The translations under genes and the position numbers were made by a program. Under the pieces are notes generated by a model. It ran no database searches. It was not told the DNA's origin and saw only the letters and a list, made by a program, of their open reading frames with translations. Below are positions 9,920 to 22,600 of a stretch of 49,336 nt of DNA, piece by piece; the stretch's first letter is position 1, and every line of letters begins with the position of its first letter. The DNA lies in the NCBI GenBank assembly GCA_000310025.1, contig FN649733.1, positions 2,495,491 to 2,544,826 of the forward strand, read 5' to 3'. The DNA comes from Ectocarpus siliculosus. Taxonomy: Eukaryota > Sar > Phaeophyceae > Ectocarpales > Ectocarpaceae.

Positions 9920-12823
9920 TTTCAGAGGAAAAGGTTTATTACTTGAGCACGATGCCAGATGCCACGGTCTCCCTCCACCAAGTACGAAGGCAGGGTATGG
10001 AAGAGCCTGATGGCACGTGCGTGCCTCTCCACGTCGCTATGGAGGGTAGTTTGGGGTCGCTGTCGAAGGCGACCATGGTTTTTGAAGGCGTTCAGCTATG
10101 CAGACTACATACGGTAATACGTTCTGCTGGTCAGGCTAGTCGATGTTGCGTGTGTGTGCAACGCGTGAGCAACGTTGCAATTCAAGCAATACTTTCAAGC
10201 AATATATCTCCCCACGTTCTCCTTGGTGCAAACATGTGATGGGACCTGAACTTTGCTGAAACATTCTACGAGCAAAAAAAGTGTACGTGCGCTTGGAAGG
10301 CTCCTTGGGGACAGTTTTTTCATTGCTCTTTTGTGAAATACCCTCACGGTACATGTTGTCTCCATTGTCGTTCGTTGTGGTGTAGTCAGAAATGGAGCGT
10401 GGCCCGTCGGAATCTTAGTCCAAGGTTGAGGCGCTAACAAAAAACGCCACTCTCCCCTACGATTGTTTCCGAGTCTTATTCGTGTTTGCCAATACCATAG
10501 GTGAAGTGGTGGGGCGCGACAATGAAAACAACAGTGTTGCGCCTAGTACCCCTCCTCCCTTGTCGCATTTCTCATGCACCTGTTTCTCCTTGCGCTCAAA
10601 AAATGTTTCGAAGTGTGTTCTTTTGTCGCCCATTTCCGAGTGAAAATCTTGTGGTGTTAGTTGTTGGGACTGAACGGGTCTGCGAGCTCACCAAAACAGA
10701 TCTCGATGAGAAGCGAGGCGGGCTACTGATTTTGAGAGGTTGGACCCAGCTGTGAGAGCTGTGACGCTTTGCGGTGATTGTCATACCATGGAGTATAGTC
10801 AACATGATCAGTAGGACGCGATTCGTACTGGCTGATCCGATGGCCGGGATGTGATGGTAGAAGACGAGAGTGCGAGGAGAGTGGGAGGGAGAAACGTCCT
10901 GGCCATTTCCACTCGAGAAGAGCAAGTTTATTGTCGTAGATGGGACAAACTGAGGAATGTAGTGCAGATGGAGAACTTTGAGTTGCAGTTGCATCGTTTT
11001 CGGAAAGCCGGCGTCAGGAAGAACAGATCTCGCGAGCCCCCCCCTTCTGGACACTATCCAAGGAGAGCACGTGCATCGTAGGTCGTCACGCTTGAGAGAA
11101 CGAACGAGGACTGAGTGTCTGTGCACGCCCAATGATACAAGAGTCGGCCAACATAGGTGGACACAAAGTAGTATTATAGCTTCTTTTCCCGCCCACTCAT
11201 CCCTTTTCTTTTGAAAGTGGGGGGACGGAAACTGGCACGAAATCCTTGGTTTCCTTTGATTGGTTTCTAGTTTTTCTCGTGGGGGTGGGGGGTCCTGATA
11301 TTTCCGAAAACCTGCGAGCAGTGGCAGCTGCAGTTGGATTTATTCGACTGGGTACACCTGACTCGTTAGCAGAGAGAAACAGACAGTTTTGAGGGGAGAT
11401 CAGGCGCGAGGCTAGCGTGTTCCTGGCGATGGCTCCTCCCTCCTTCTCTCTTTCTACACCCGGTGAAAAAAATCGATACTGAAGAAGAAAATAAAGAAAT
11501 CAACAAAATACGCTTATTTCTCGTGTGACGTACCCCAAACGTTCCAGCTATGTTGGGGTCGCTCGAGAACGTGTTTGACCGTTAATTCAAACCCTATCAC
11601 AACAGGCGGTCTCTTCTCCGCTATGTGTGCTGCACGTCTATTTCCTATGATACTGTTGTGTCGGCAATGTTACATACTACCATTTCTTCGTTTCGACGGC
11701 TCTCACGCCACCCTGTCGCTTGATAGACAAGCCTTTAGACTAATGCCGACAGCGAACACAGAAGAGATAAACCTTGACCCTTCGGTCCCAACTCCTTTTC
11801 ATCGCCCTAGCCATCGTTCACAGTTTCCGACCGTCGTGCACAGTTTCTAACTACCCTACGGCCTTGCATCTGCAATACAAGAGTTCCGATGCGAGGTCAC
11901 GGACGATAATTCCTGCGCGACGCATGTCAGTCATCCTTCCCTCAAGTTTACTCACGAACAACAAGCGTGTTCCGTTTCCAAAGATACGGAAAATTCCATG
12001 AAACCATTAGTTATATTAATATTAACATTCTGGACTCCTACTATCGGCAAGCGCTTGGCAAGCTTGGTGCGCTGCCCCCGCCCGTAACCCTACCCACGGC
12101 ACGGAGAAAGGTGAGGGAGGATCTATCGACCCTCGTCTAATCTACGCGTAAACGAGGGTGAGAAACAAGGCTTGGTATCAACATCTAAACGTACGGTCCG
12201 ATCGCCTTGAACCACAAATGTGCACATGTCGTCAAACGAGCTGAACAGGTTGGACACAAGCCAAACCCGCGATTTAGAGCTCGATACCTTTCGTTATTGG
12301 ACGCCACTGCAAGAGTTCAAAGGAACGATGCGCCCTTGCCGTTGCCGTAGCCTGCGTCGCATGTGTGTTGGCTTGCACGTGTCGAGATTGAAAGTTGCGA
12401 CCTTTCCCTATCGAAGCTAGCTCCTGTAGGCACTTCGTTGAGGATTCTTAGGAACAAACGACGTCGGCAGAGGGACTCTTCTCTGTTCTCTCTCCACGCC
12501 ATGCCGACCATGTATTGCGAACGGAGACAGTTTGCTCGGCGCTGTAGCTATGATCGAGATCACAAACGAGATAAATAAACAGGGACTAATGCGGCGGGCA
12601 TCTGTCGTCTCCAATCACGTACGCGAGCATTTCCTCCCCCTCTACCTCCTTCGTCCACTCAGGTGTTTGCCCGACGGACTTCGTTCGGAGTAGACGTGTC
12701 GTCTCCTAGGGTGGACTTGATGGTCTTAGAGGCCGTCTTATCGCGAAGTTGTGGAGCCGGGCCGCAGGTGCCCAAAAAACCAAGCCCTACTCCGTCCCTC
12801 TGTCCCTCCGTCCCTCTTTCCTG
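9920..12823. other. Spacer between convergent DOMON and phosphodiesterase genes
   Basis: Both neighbouring genes end here (stops at 9919 plus and 12824 minus), so this should be 3' UTRs and terminators. The longest open frame (10596-11132, minus, 178 codons) has no recognisable domain and no supporting splice pattern. I see no repeat element or RNA gene. Confidence 0.5.
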
Positions 12824-15800
12824 TCACGACGACGACCTTAGTGGCGGCGTCGGCCCTACCGACGACGGAAAGATTCTCTCCAAGGTGGATGTCGAACGCC
12901 TGCGGTGGGGCGATGACCCTGCGCTGCCACAGGAGCTGTCGTTACTCTCGTACGCGTTTCGTGGTGTTGTCGGGCCCCATTTCGCCGCTACCGATACCGC
13001 TGCTCCTGCTTCCTCTGCCGTCGTCGTTGTCGCCCCGCTACGGCTGGACAGGTCCAACCCGTCAGATACCTTGGCGCTTGATCCTTCAACGCCCCGAAGC
13101 CCAACGCCTGGTCTAATCCTCGCTTCTGATGCTCTTTCCTTTTCTTCCCCCCCACCCGCCACGCCCTCCTCCAGTGCCCTGTATACGTTGTTTGTCCCTG
13201 TTCGCGCCCCGCTTGAAGCGATCAAATCTACACCTACTGCAGCCATTGCCGCACGCTGCCGCGTGTTGTTATCTTGGTATATTCTTTCGTCTCCGCCATC
13301 GCCATCTCCGCAGCTGCCATCGGCGCCGGCTTCGCTTGGAGTGAGTTTTCCACCGCCTTGGGGCAAGTTCACGGCGTTCACCATGCTCGAACTATACGCA
13401 TTGACGTTAACAGGCAGCGCTGGTGGTGGCGGTGGAGGGGGGGTTGCCTGGGTTCCCGCCGGACAGGTCGCGAAGTCGAAGCTATTGTCGCCCGCTTTCT
13501 CCCTTGCGACCCACATGGCCTCGTTCCTCTGTTTGTCGCAAAAGGTTTTCGTTTTGGCGAGAGACTTGTTGGGTTGGTCTGTCACTTTGAATGGTAAGTG
13601 GAGAGACCAGGGTGCTGGAATATCGACCGATCAACTACTTAGGACCGCCGATTGTTTGTGGCAAGGGCGAGGAAGAGTGAAGCTTGACGGAATCATAGCG
13701 TGTGACCGCAACACTATGCCCAGCAGACACCAAACATCATTTACTTGTAAACGCGAGGAGAATCGAGATGCTGTAAGTATGTTTTTCCTTCCAAGAAAAG
13801 GGAAACATGCGCGTCGGAAGGACAGCCCGGGAGAGGAGACCTTCTTCGAGAAACCCAGACCAGAGCTTTGCCCGGTAGAGGATATCACGAACTTGTGATG
13901 TATGGGCTCCTGTAGTTCAGTTATCTCTACAATTCGGTGAGGTTGTCCGCACAACAATCAATCACGCATGCCGCGTCCATAGACCTCGCACCTCCTCCGC
14001 AAAACCGGGGCGAGTAGGGAAGGGGCAGATTCCTGCGAAGCTGAACGATGGCAGATTCGCCACGACCAACAGCGTGGCCTCTCACCTTAAGGTTTTTGGT
14101 GCACAAGTCTGCCGCCGGGCAGTCGAGGAACGCGACCCAGCTCTCGAAGAGAGGGTTGACCAGGAAAGAAATGAAATTTTTCTGTGACGAGGCGATGTCG
14201 GTGTTGTGGCGGTCGCAAAGCGGGGACGGCTCCAACCCGAGCGATTTTTCCTCATCCCCCTGTCGTTGTTGTTTGGATACACAATGAAAGCTCTTTAGCC
14301 GACGAAGGCGGGAGCGGTCCGTTTGCGAGGCAAGACAAGAGGTTGACGAACTTTGCGATTTTCTTCGTCAACAACAAAGAGTCGTTTCTTTTTTCAAGCG
14401 CAAGATTATGACTTTGTTCAAGGTTTCTAATAGCCGACAAACGACGAGGAGACATCCATCAGGTGCGGGGATTGGTACAGCACTATTGATTTGGCGCAGA
14501 TTGTTGGTAGATAGAGAAGATCATTCCAGGAGTAAACAGTTTGTGCCAACTCTAAGAGTCCAGTCGGAACTGTCACTAAAGCAGTACTTCTGCCGTACGT
14601 CGAAGCCCTATCGATAGCTACGCCTCCTGTTGGCTGTTCTGGAGCCCGGTGTGACCTGCTGCGCGTGCCGTGGTCGGTGCTTGCAGTGGTGCTTCATGGC
14701 TCTGCGAGTCGGTGCACCATCTACGAGTCAAGCTACTGTAGCAGAGTTGGACGCTGCTTTCGTATCTCACTTGCAAAAAGAATTCTTCGATGACGTCACG
14801 CGTCCAGCGGAGGTGCAGATCCGTCACCCGAGCCGGGTGTGAAATGTCCGCACTCTTGATACAAACCTTGCAAAGAAAAAACAGTATCCAAGCAATCGAA
14901 CACTGTGGTCATACATATACGGGTTCAGCGTTGAGGCCGCCGCGCGAGGTATTTTCGATTCGTGGTGCGAGCAAACATGTTACCCGTCAAATCCCAACTA
15001 CGTAGAGCTTACTTCGACTGAACGATTTCTTTATAATGAAAGAGTGGGAGAGCACGTTCCACCCAAAATCTCAGAAAATCACCCCGCTAACACCTGACGA
15101 AAGTTAAGCTTTCAAACGATGAACTGCGCCGACCGAGCGGCACCATCGGCACCGTCTGTATGGGCACCTTCATGGCGCACGCGTACGTCTTTGATCTCCC
15201 TTCGTTGACGAGAACCCCTTCACGTACATCCGCCAGGTGGCTATTGAACTCCCCGAGGACATCGAAGTGCTCCTTGAGGTCCGTCGCGAGGACCTTTTCC
15301 CGATTCGAGCGGGGACGGCAGTGGAGGGTGAAATCGGGCGGGGGGGGGTCGTCTCCGGGATGTTATTGTTGATATCCACCATTTCGGGGTAAGGAGTGAC
15401 CCAGACTTTCTACCGAAGAAATTGTCGAAAAGGTCAAACGAGAGGTGAAAATATGGCGAGTACTGAGCGCATATTGCCTGCTCATCTTCTCACCATAGAC
15501 ACCATGATGTGCCTTATCTCTTGCGCCGTAGCGGGAGCCAAATCTCGAAAGAAATTGCACTCGTCTTCTCTCAGCAGGAAGAACGCCTGCCGTGATCAAG
15601 AGGCAGCCACAGAGTCAGACAGAAGCACAGAAACACAGGGATGGGCAGGAAGAGAGAAAGAGAGAAAGAGACAACGAGAGAAAGAGAGAAAGAGGGCGTC
15701 AAGAAGGGTTGTGTTTGAACATTATCGAGCACGCTCGGGGGGCTGTACCGAGTTGTGTCCCCGTTGCAAACTAACCCCTAGCGCTTCCAACCATTCTCCA

Positions 15801-16563
15801 TCTGGGTTGCCTGGAGTAAATGAGACCCATCCCTCGTCTAAGTGAATGGAAGAGTGACCAACACGTAATAGAGAGTGTGTAGCGGAGGGAGGCGGGCATG
15901 TGTAGAAGACAAAGAGAACAGCGCAGAAAGACCGTGTCTGGTAGTCCCGACTTGAAAAGCAAGGCAATGTCTCAGAACAAAAGAGTCGAAACGCATATAG
16001 ATCGAAGTACAAAGCTACTTGTCCGGGGTTGTCCCGATCTCCACTCTCACTTGCCCATTCTCTCCCCTCTCTTCCACTGCTACTAGTGAAACTCAAAGAA
16101 CAGAAACGGAAGAAGGTGACAAGACCGCTTCCATCCCCCCCCCCCCTTCAGGTATACCAGCCGTAGGAGAGAGGAAGAGGAGGATAGACACACATGTCCA
16201 TGTGGCAAATCGGAGGAGAGTAGACCCCACATAGTTGGGGAGTGTGAGTTGTACAGGAAGGAAAGAGAGGATCTCGAGGAGGAAATGAGACAGAGAGGGT
16301 GTGACATGGACAAGTTTGGTAAATTAGACAACAGCGAAAAAACGATCGCGATAATTGGGGATAGATGGTGGGCACAAGAGGCCCTAGAGGACGGGGATAA
16401 GATGTGCAAGAAATTTTTATGGAGTTTGTGGCAGAAACGTAAAGAGCTCCCAAATGTTGGTGGTGTCTCGAGTAGGGGTAGGAACGGTGCTCCGTCTCGA
16501 AAGGGACGCGTGGTCAATGGTCAAATGACTACGGCAAGCAACAAATGAGTACGCCCCCCCCCC

Positions 16564-16631
<68 letters not shown>

Positions 16632-19600
16632 ACACGACCGCGCAAGAAATTTGAACATTGTTGGGCGCCCCACCTCAGACAGATGGTAGTTTTCGAGAAC
16701 GCTGACATCGTTGTACGTGATGGCCAGCTTATGCCCTATCCGGGTGAGGAAAGCATTGCTCCTCCCCGGGTGCTTGAAGTCGTGAATTAGCGAGCCTAGA
16801 AGTAGGGCGGCCACCTCCGCGTCCTGGAGGTGCTGCCCCAAGTTGCACACCTGGGGTGGGGTTTGCGCGGCGCTTCTTTACCCATTCTTGAAGCACGAGG
16901 TAATGTGAACAAGCGCATACGTACGAACTGCGACGATGCCTGGATGTTTGTACAACTTGTGCAGGGAAGGGCGAAGTGTCGTACAGCGGTTCCCTCCATG
17001 CTGTGCGGCGGCGAAGGTCACTCTGCATGAAGGGTCTACCTAAATATACTGTATGCAGTGTACGGCATTCAATGCGTACGACCCGGATGGAAAGGAGGTT
17101 GAAGCCGAAACCAGGGTCCAGACACAAAAGTTTTCAAGAGAAGCCCTTCGCGAGTGGGTAGTAGTGGAGAAGGAACTTGTCGAAGCAAAAGGAATTCCGG
17201 AATGTAGCCGAATTTTTTCTAGGTAGTAGCCTGATGAGCTCAATAAGTACTCGGGCATGCCGTCCAGAGGCAACCTTATGACCAGGTGTGGGCCGGAGCA
17301 ATTTTTTCTTCAAAAGTGGGGCTCAACTAAGCGTGCGACGAGGTCGGCATAAGGCACACACTTTGTTGCAGACTTGAGGTTCAGCCACTACTAGGTAGGT
17401 CAAAGAAGATAAAAATCTAACATTAGGCCACGAGAGCTGATGCTTAGACAAGGCAAGCTGGATTGAAGCTCGACACTTTCATGCTCCATAGACCAGGTCT
17501 GATTTCACCCTCTACGGTTTTGGATCGGAGACGGTATGGACAGCTCATGAGACACCAAACAAATCAGACAGCATTCAGAAGCATATTCGCTCTCAGCGAG
17601 TAGACGTGAACCATCTATCAGAATAAGTAGCGTGTTCATTTCTCCGGCTCAGCACGTACCACTAAAAAAAATATAACAAGCAGATTAACATTCCTCCTCA
17701 CACGAAAAACGACAGCACCAACAGCACCCCATGGTTCCCTCAAATCTCATTTCTACTCGCCTCCCTGCGTCCGCTTGGTCACGAAGGGGGGACATCAACA
17801 GGGATGAGAAGAGCATATTGTGTCGACCAAAATTACGGCCAATTGCGCTCCTCAACACGAAAAGCTCACTTTTAGAAAGTAGTGCACAGCCTGAGTGACA
17901 TCGGCCGCGTGTCGTCGGCTGTGGTAAACGTTGGTAACTCCGGCACCCTTCCCTGACCCATAGCCCTGCTCCACCTTGACCATAAAATTGTTGAAGTGAG
18001 GCTGCTCCTCCAACATTCCATTTCGTTCGTCCCCAAGGGGGTGGGGTGGGGGTACCGACGTGGAAACGTACACGTACGTAGAGGAGGGAAGGGGGGAGAA
18101 GATGATAGGGGACGGCGACATGGGGCGACGTGAGAAGTGTGTGGGTGTCCAGTTTTGCCTTTCTGTGGCATGGGGTCGACATTGCAGGACACGGAACGTC
18201 AGCCACTTTTCATCTGAGTTTTTATGTCTACGACATGAGCTGTTTCGTTTGTGATGTAATTATAGCGCAATCGTTCAGGGGGCGTGTTGTGAGGGAGTGG
18301 CATACCAGCACAGATGACGAAGGTGTACTGTAGTTGGCTTTAAAATCAAGCGGAAGGTACACGCAACAAAAGCCGCGGTTCGTGGCGACGTGACTGCAAC
18401 GGCACACGTTGCTCGACGCATATCACGCGAGGAGCATAATACGTACGCGAACCGCGCGACGACGTGTCCACACAGGAATGGGCATGATAGCACGTGTGCC
18501 ACAACTATCGGAAGTAACTGTAACATTCGCACCGTACACAAATATGCCCACGCCGAAGTATTGGTACTGCGGTACCATTCACGAAAGCTTGCCAACCACG
18601 AGCTAGTACCGCTACCGTTGCACGAAAGAAAGATCCATGCGATGGCGCGCTTGCGTGCACGCGTGAACTTATTTTACCTTGCTAAAAGCGAAGCACGAGA
18701 AAAGGTTGTGCTTTACCGCGAACAGGTACCCACTGAGGGTCACCAGCGGATGCCCCTGGGTCACTTCCTCCAGCTCGAATGGGTCGAAGTCCCATTGGTC
18801 CACCTGTCATGGTTCGTCGCGAAGAATATTAGGACACGCGAACCATTATGTCCCAGTACTGCTCATAACAACGGACAATACTGTCTCCATGCCACGATCA
18901 TGCAACAGTTGGTAACCTCGAAAACCCTCTGGCGGCTGTGTGGGTCATGAACACGGTGAGTTTTGAGTAACCCTACTTCCATCGATGACATTTCCGAAGA
19001 TATTGAGAACGGGATGATCAGGATATTCTTGGTATCGTCTCATCTACCGTGGACGCCAGTCTACACCTTCCGGTACATGCTTCACGCATCAGCCGGGGTC
19101 CTATTGGAGGAATTCTCCACCTTTCCTCCTGCCGTGCTTGCCTGCAACTTCTACTTACCGCGAGAAGGGTTCAGTCTGCTCTTCCCTGTTTTGTGTGTAC
19201 TCACGACTACATATTCGGTTTGCGCTTCAAGTTGCGAGTTTCTAGTTTGCTTTATCTCCGGAGAACCCGACCTACATACCTGGGGTCAAGACCGTGAAGG
19301 TAATTTCAAGGATAACCTGCGAAGATATCAAACGACTCCGTGCGCTGTTCTCCGCTAAACCGAACAAGAAACGGTGTGTTTGCCCCCGCCAGAGCGTCAC
19401 ACTTCAGCGCCCAAAAACGCGGGACGATAAAATCTGTTCTCCATCCTCGCGCGTGGGCGCCTTCTATGCGCCCCCAGACCAAGACGTGTTACCTTCGCCA
19501 ACACTGCCCGGACAGCGTTGTCTTGGATCGACCCCATCGTCGGCTTCCCGACCCCACCCCCGCCGAGCGCCATCGCCACGCCGATCATGTGCGAAGCCGT

Positions 19601-22600
19601 CGTCTCTTCGCTCGACGCGGACGCCGAGAGCTGGGACGACAACGGGGGCGACACCCAGAAGCTGGAGGGAGAGATCGCGGGGTCTGCCCCGACGCCGACC
19701 GCGAAGCTGGACCTCCCGCGAGCCCTGTCCTCGTCCTGGCCGTATCTTCACCGGTTGTTAGTTGACGGACCGGCCGAGCACCGGCCAAAGAAGAACGGCA
19801 GTGGACGGGAGGGCAAGTGTGTGTAATATCCAGTGATACTCGTGCTTATCCCCCACGCTTCCCGAGAAGGGGAGCTTGGATCCATTTTTTGTGAGACCGC
19901 CATTGACACCACCAGTACCAATCCGTCCGTTGCAAGGGACGGGAAATTCATTTCCATGCGTGGCGGTGTGTGTGTGCTTGATTTTTCGGCAGTGTTGTCA
20001 CCCTCAAGCCCGTGAAACTGGACACCGCAGAAGTAGACCCCTTGGCAAGCGTAGTACTAGGGGGCTCGTAAGGAGTGGTGCGATTTTTACGGGGGCGTAT
20101 CGGTCTAATATTTACGATAACAATGTCTGGATCTCGGTTCGATGTAGGAGCCCACACGAATACGAGCCCAACACATAGCAGGTTCAGAAGCAGAAACGAA
20201 AATCGTTGGTACACTAGGTTTTCAAACGAGCATGCTCGTGGTGTATACACATTTCTCACTCTTTCCAGTAGGCTTCGTTTCCTCGCTGTAGCGTAGCGTC
20301 CACGTAGATTTGCTTGTGCGCGAGCAGGGACTACCAAGGAAACAAACAACAGACGGGGAGAGGGGCAAGGGGCAACGGGCACAAGGCTTAGCGCAATTGT
20401 TGGCCGTCGGCCTCAGAACACGAGAGGTTCAATACTGCTTACAAAGTAAACAAGCGAAGCTCTCACTGTGGGTCTACCGCGGCGTTCGACATATTTCGCG
20501 CACGTTTAGGGAACCCCGCAAGCATTAAACTTGGGGACCCGCTCGTGCGCAGCAAAGCACCACCTTCCGGGTGAAATATGCTCCGACCCGTTCCACTAGA
20601 GTAAGCTCTCGGGGATAGAGTAGACCTCGCATCCGAACCGGGTAGGCGGGATTTGGAGGCTAGCGTTCGTTTTACCCAATGTAAGCAATAACTCACCCGC
20701 ACGCTCGACGATTTCGTCCCCCATGAATGGACACATTTTCGTGACTCGCAAAATTCGCATCCTGTCCTCACTGCTGTTGAATGAAATAAACGCCCAACGC
20801 ACTTATTCCTAAGACACACAATCCTTCTACTCCACGCATGATCACCACCAAATATCTTGTTGGGCCGGTTATCCGTACGTGAGCTACCGCGAAATATCTG
20901 GTGCGAGGAAACATAGGCACACGAGGTTTCTCACTGCAAATTTATCCTGGACTCTTAACCACGGACAGGGATGAATCTATCTGTGTTTCGTCCTTGAAAA
21001 ACAAAATGGAAGTGCATGCCCTTTCGTCAAGATCTTGAAAAACGGACCGTTGTTGGTCATTCTCACCAGGAGGCGCCGGAGAGTTCTCTTCTCGGCTGCG
21101 GTGAACAATCCAGAAGAATCTCGCACAACGCGATTGACCAGTTGATACAGCTGCACAGCCGGATTGGTAGAGATCTGCTCGCCTCCCCACGGCGAATGGG
21201 CGCGAAAAATAACATAAGTCAAGAACAAAAAACGAAAAATGTGTTTTGGCTGTCTCCCCTTCCGTTGTTGAACAACCAGTCTGGGTTTCCGTCTACCCAA
21301 CAACTCTGTACCCGGTACGAACGACCTTCCACTTACTTGGATCATACGCTGGATGGCACAAATTGTTTCGGATAGGGTGGGAAAACGATCACAGCGCCGA
21401 GCAAACAACGAATCATTACGAAAATCCCAGCAGAGTTACTCTTACGCCCACAAGCAGCCGGCGCCAGTTGTACAGATGTGTCCCAAGTGCTAACGCACAG
21501 GAACATGGGCTGCAGACTGCAACAAGGCGCAGAAGGCTATAATTTCTCTTTCGTCCTGTAACTTTAACATTTGTAGCGAATACACAAAAGGAGGACTTCC
21601 ACCGGGCAAGATGGATCAGACGCCGGGCAACACAACAAATGACCGGGTTTTCAGGGCAACACACAGCAGTGTACACCCGCAGCCTGTGAGGACACATCGT
21701 GGTTGCCGTGCTTATCCGTAGTCTGTGGACTGTCAGCCTCAGAGGCCGGGACGGGGCTCGTCGTTACGACGAAACCCTGGCAGACTGTGGATGACGAACC
21801 TCTTCTTACAGTCCTCCGGCAGCTGGACAAACCCGATTATTTGACACCCCAACCAAACTTTATCGCGACCAAGGTGTTGGCGTGAGGCTTTCGCCGCAGC
21901 ACACCTACCTGTGATTCTGAACGCCCCGACACTAAATGCCCACGCCTTAACGCTGCAATGCGCACGGTCCGCAGAAACAGCACCGCTGAGCCCACCCTCA
22001 CTGACACCGTCAGGCAACCCCCCCCCACGATCACGAACGCGTCCCACAAGTGCACCCTGAAGCGAAGCGAGAAGAAGGCCACGCATGGTCGATTGTCACG
22101 CCCAGCACACATTCACAGGCACAGGCCACACTCAACGCTGAAATTAGTTTGTCAAGCGGCATTGACCTCGCCATTGATACATCTACCGGTACCGGTACAC
22201 TGGGTTGGTTTTGGTATTATGCGCTTTGTCTATCGAGTAGGGATGGCACGTGGTGCCCGTGCCCCCAAGCAAATCATGAAACAATCGCGAAAATGTCTGG
22301 TATACAAGAATATACATAGTCTCCGAGATGCCCTTTGTCTATAAAAAAAGGCTGTTACTGCTGCTACTGAGATTAGGATGTGAAATTTCCCCCCCGAGCC
22401 ATGTCCAGTGACCAGTTGATGGGGGCTTGGCACAGCACAAACAAGACGTAATAACTCACAGGCGTTCGCGCGGCAGGAACAGGAAACGACTACATTTTCA
22501 CTTGGGAGGCGAGCTGGGTATGATATGCTGCTGCCCATGATAAAGCTCAAGGTCATCCAACGTGCGCGCACTAAGACCAAATCTTGTTGCCACCCTCTCA

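Noticed and set aside
10596-11132. 178-codon minus-strand open frame in the DOMON-PDE spacer
   Set aside because: It has no domain, no family resemblance and no convincing coding bias; it is probably chance in 3' UTR sequence.
12663-13898. 411-codon plus-strand open frame
   Set aside because: It is antisense to the last PDE exon. Its Ser/Pro-rich composition mirrors the low-complexity minus-strand tail and it has no recognisable domain.
17040-17273. Minus-strand open frame with SYALNAVHCIQ, first taken for the PDE YHN..HA motif exon
   Set aside because: The exon at 17870-18001 carries the true YHSRRHAADV motif and joins in frame directly to 16850, leaving no room for this one.
21337-21348. 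Possible 12-bp micro-exon (minus strand, RMIQ) or a longer exon with CDRFPTLSETICAIQ before a very good GTAAGT donor
   Set aside because: The longer reading resembles an S4-S5 linker, but it has no usable acceptor before an in-frame stop. The micro-exon is in phase, yet nothing requires it. Left out of the model pending transcript data.
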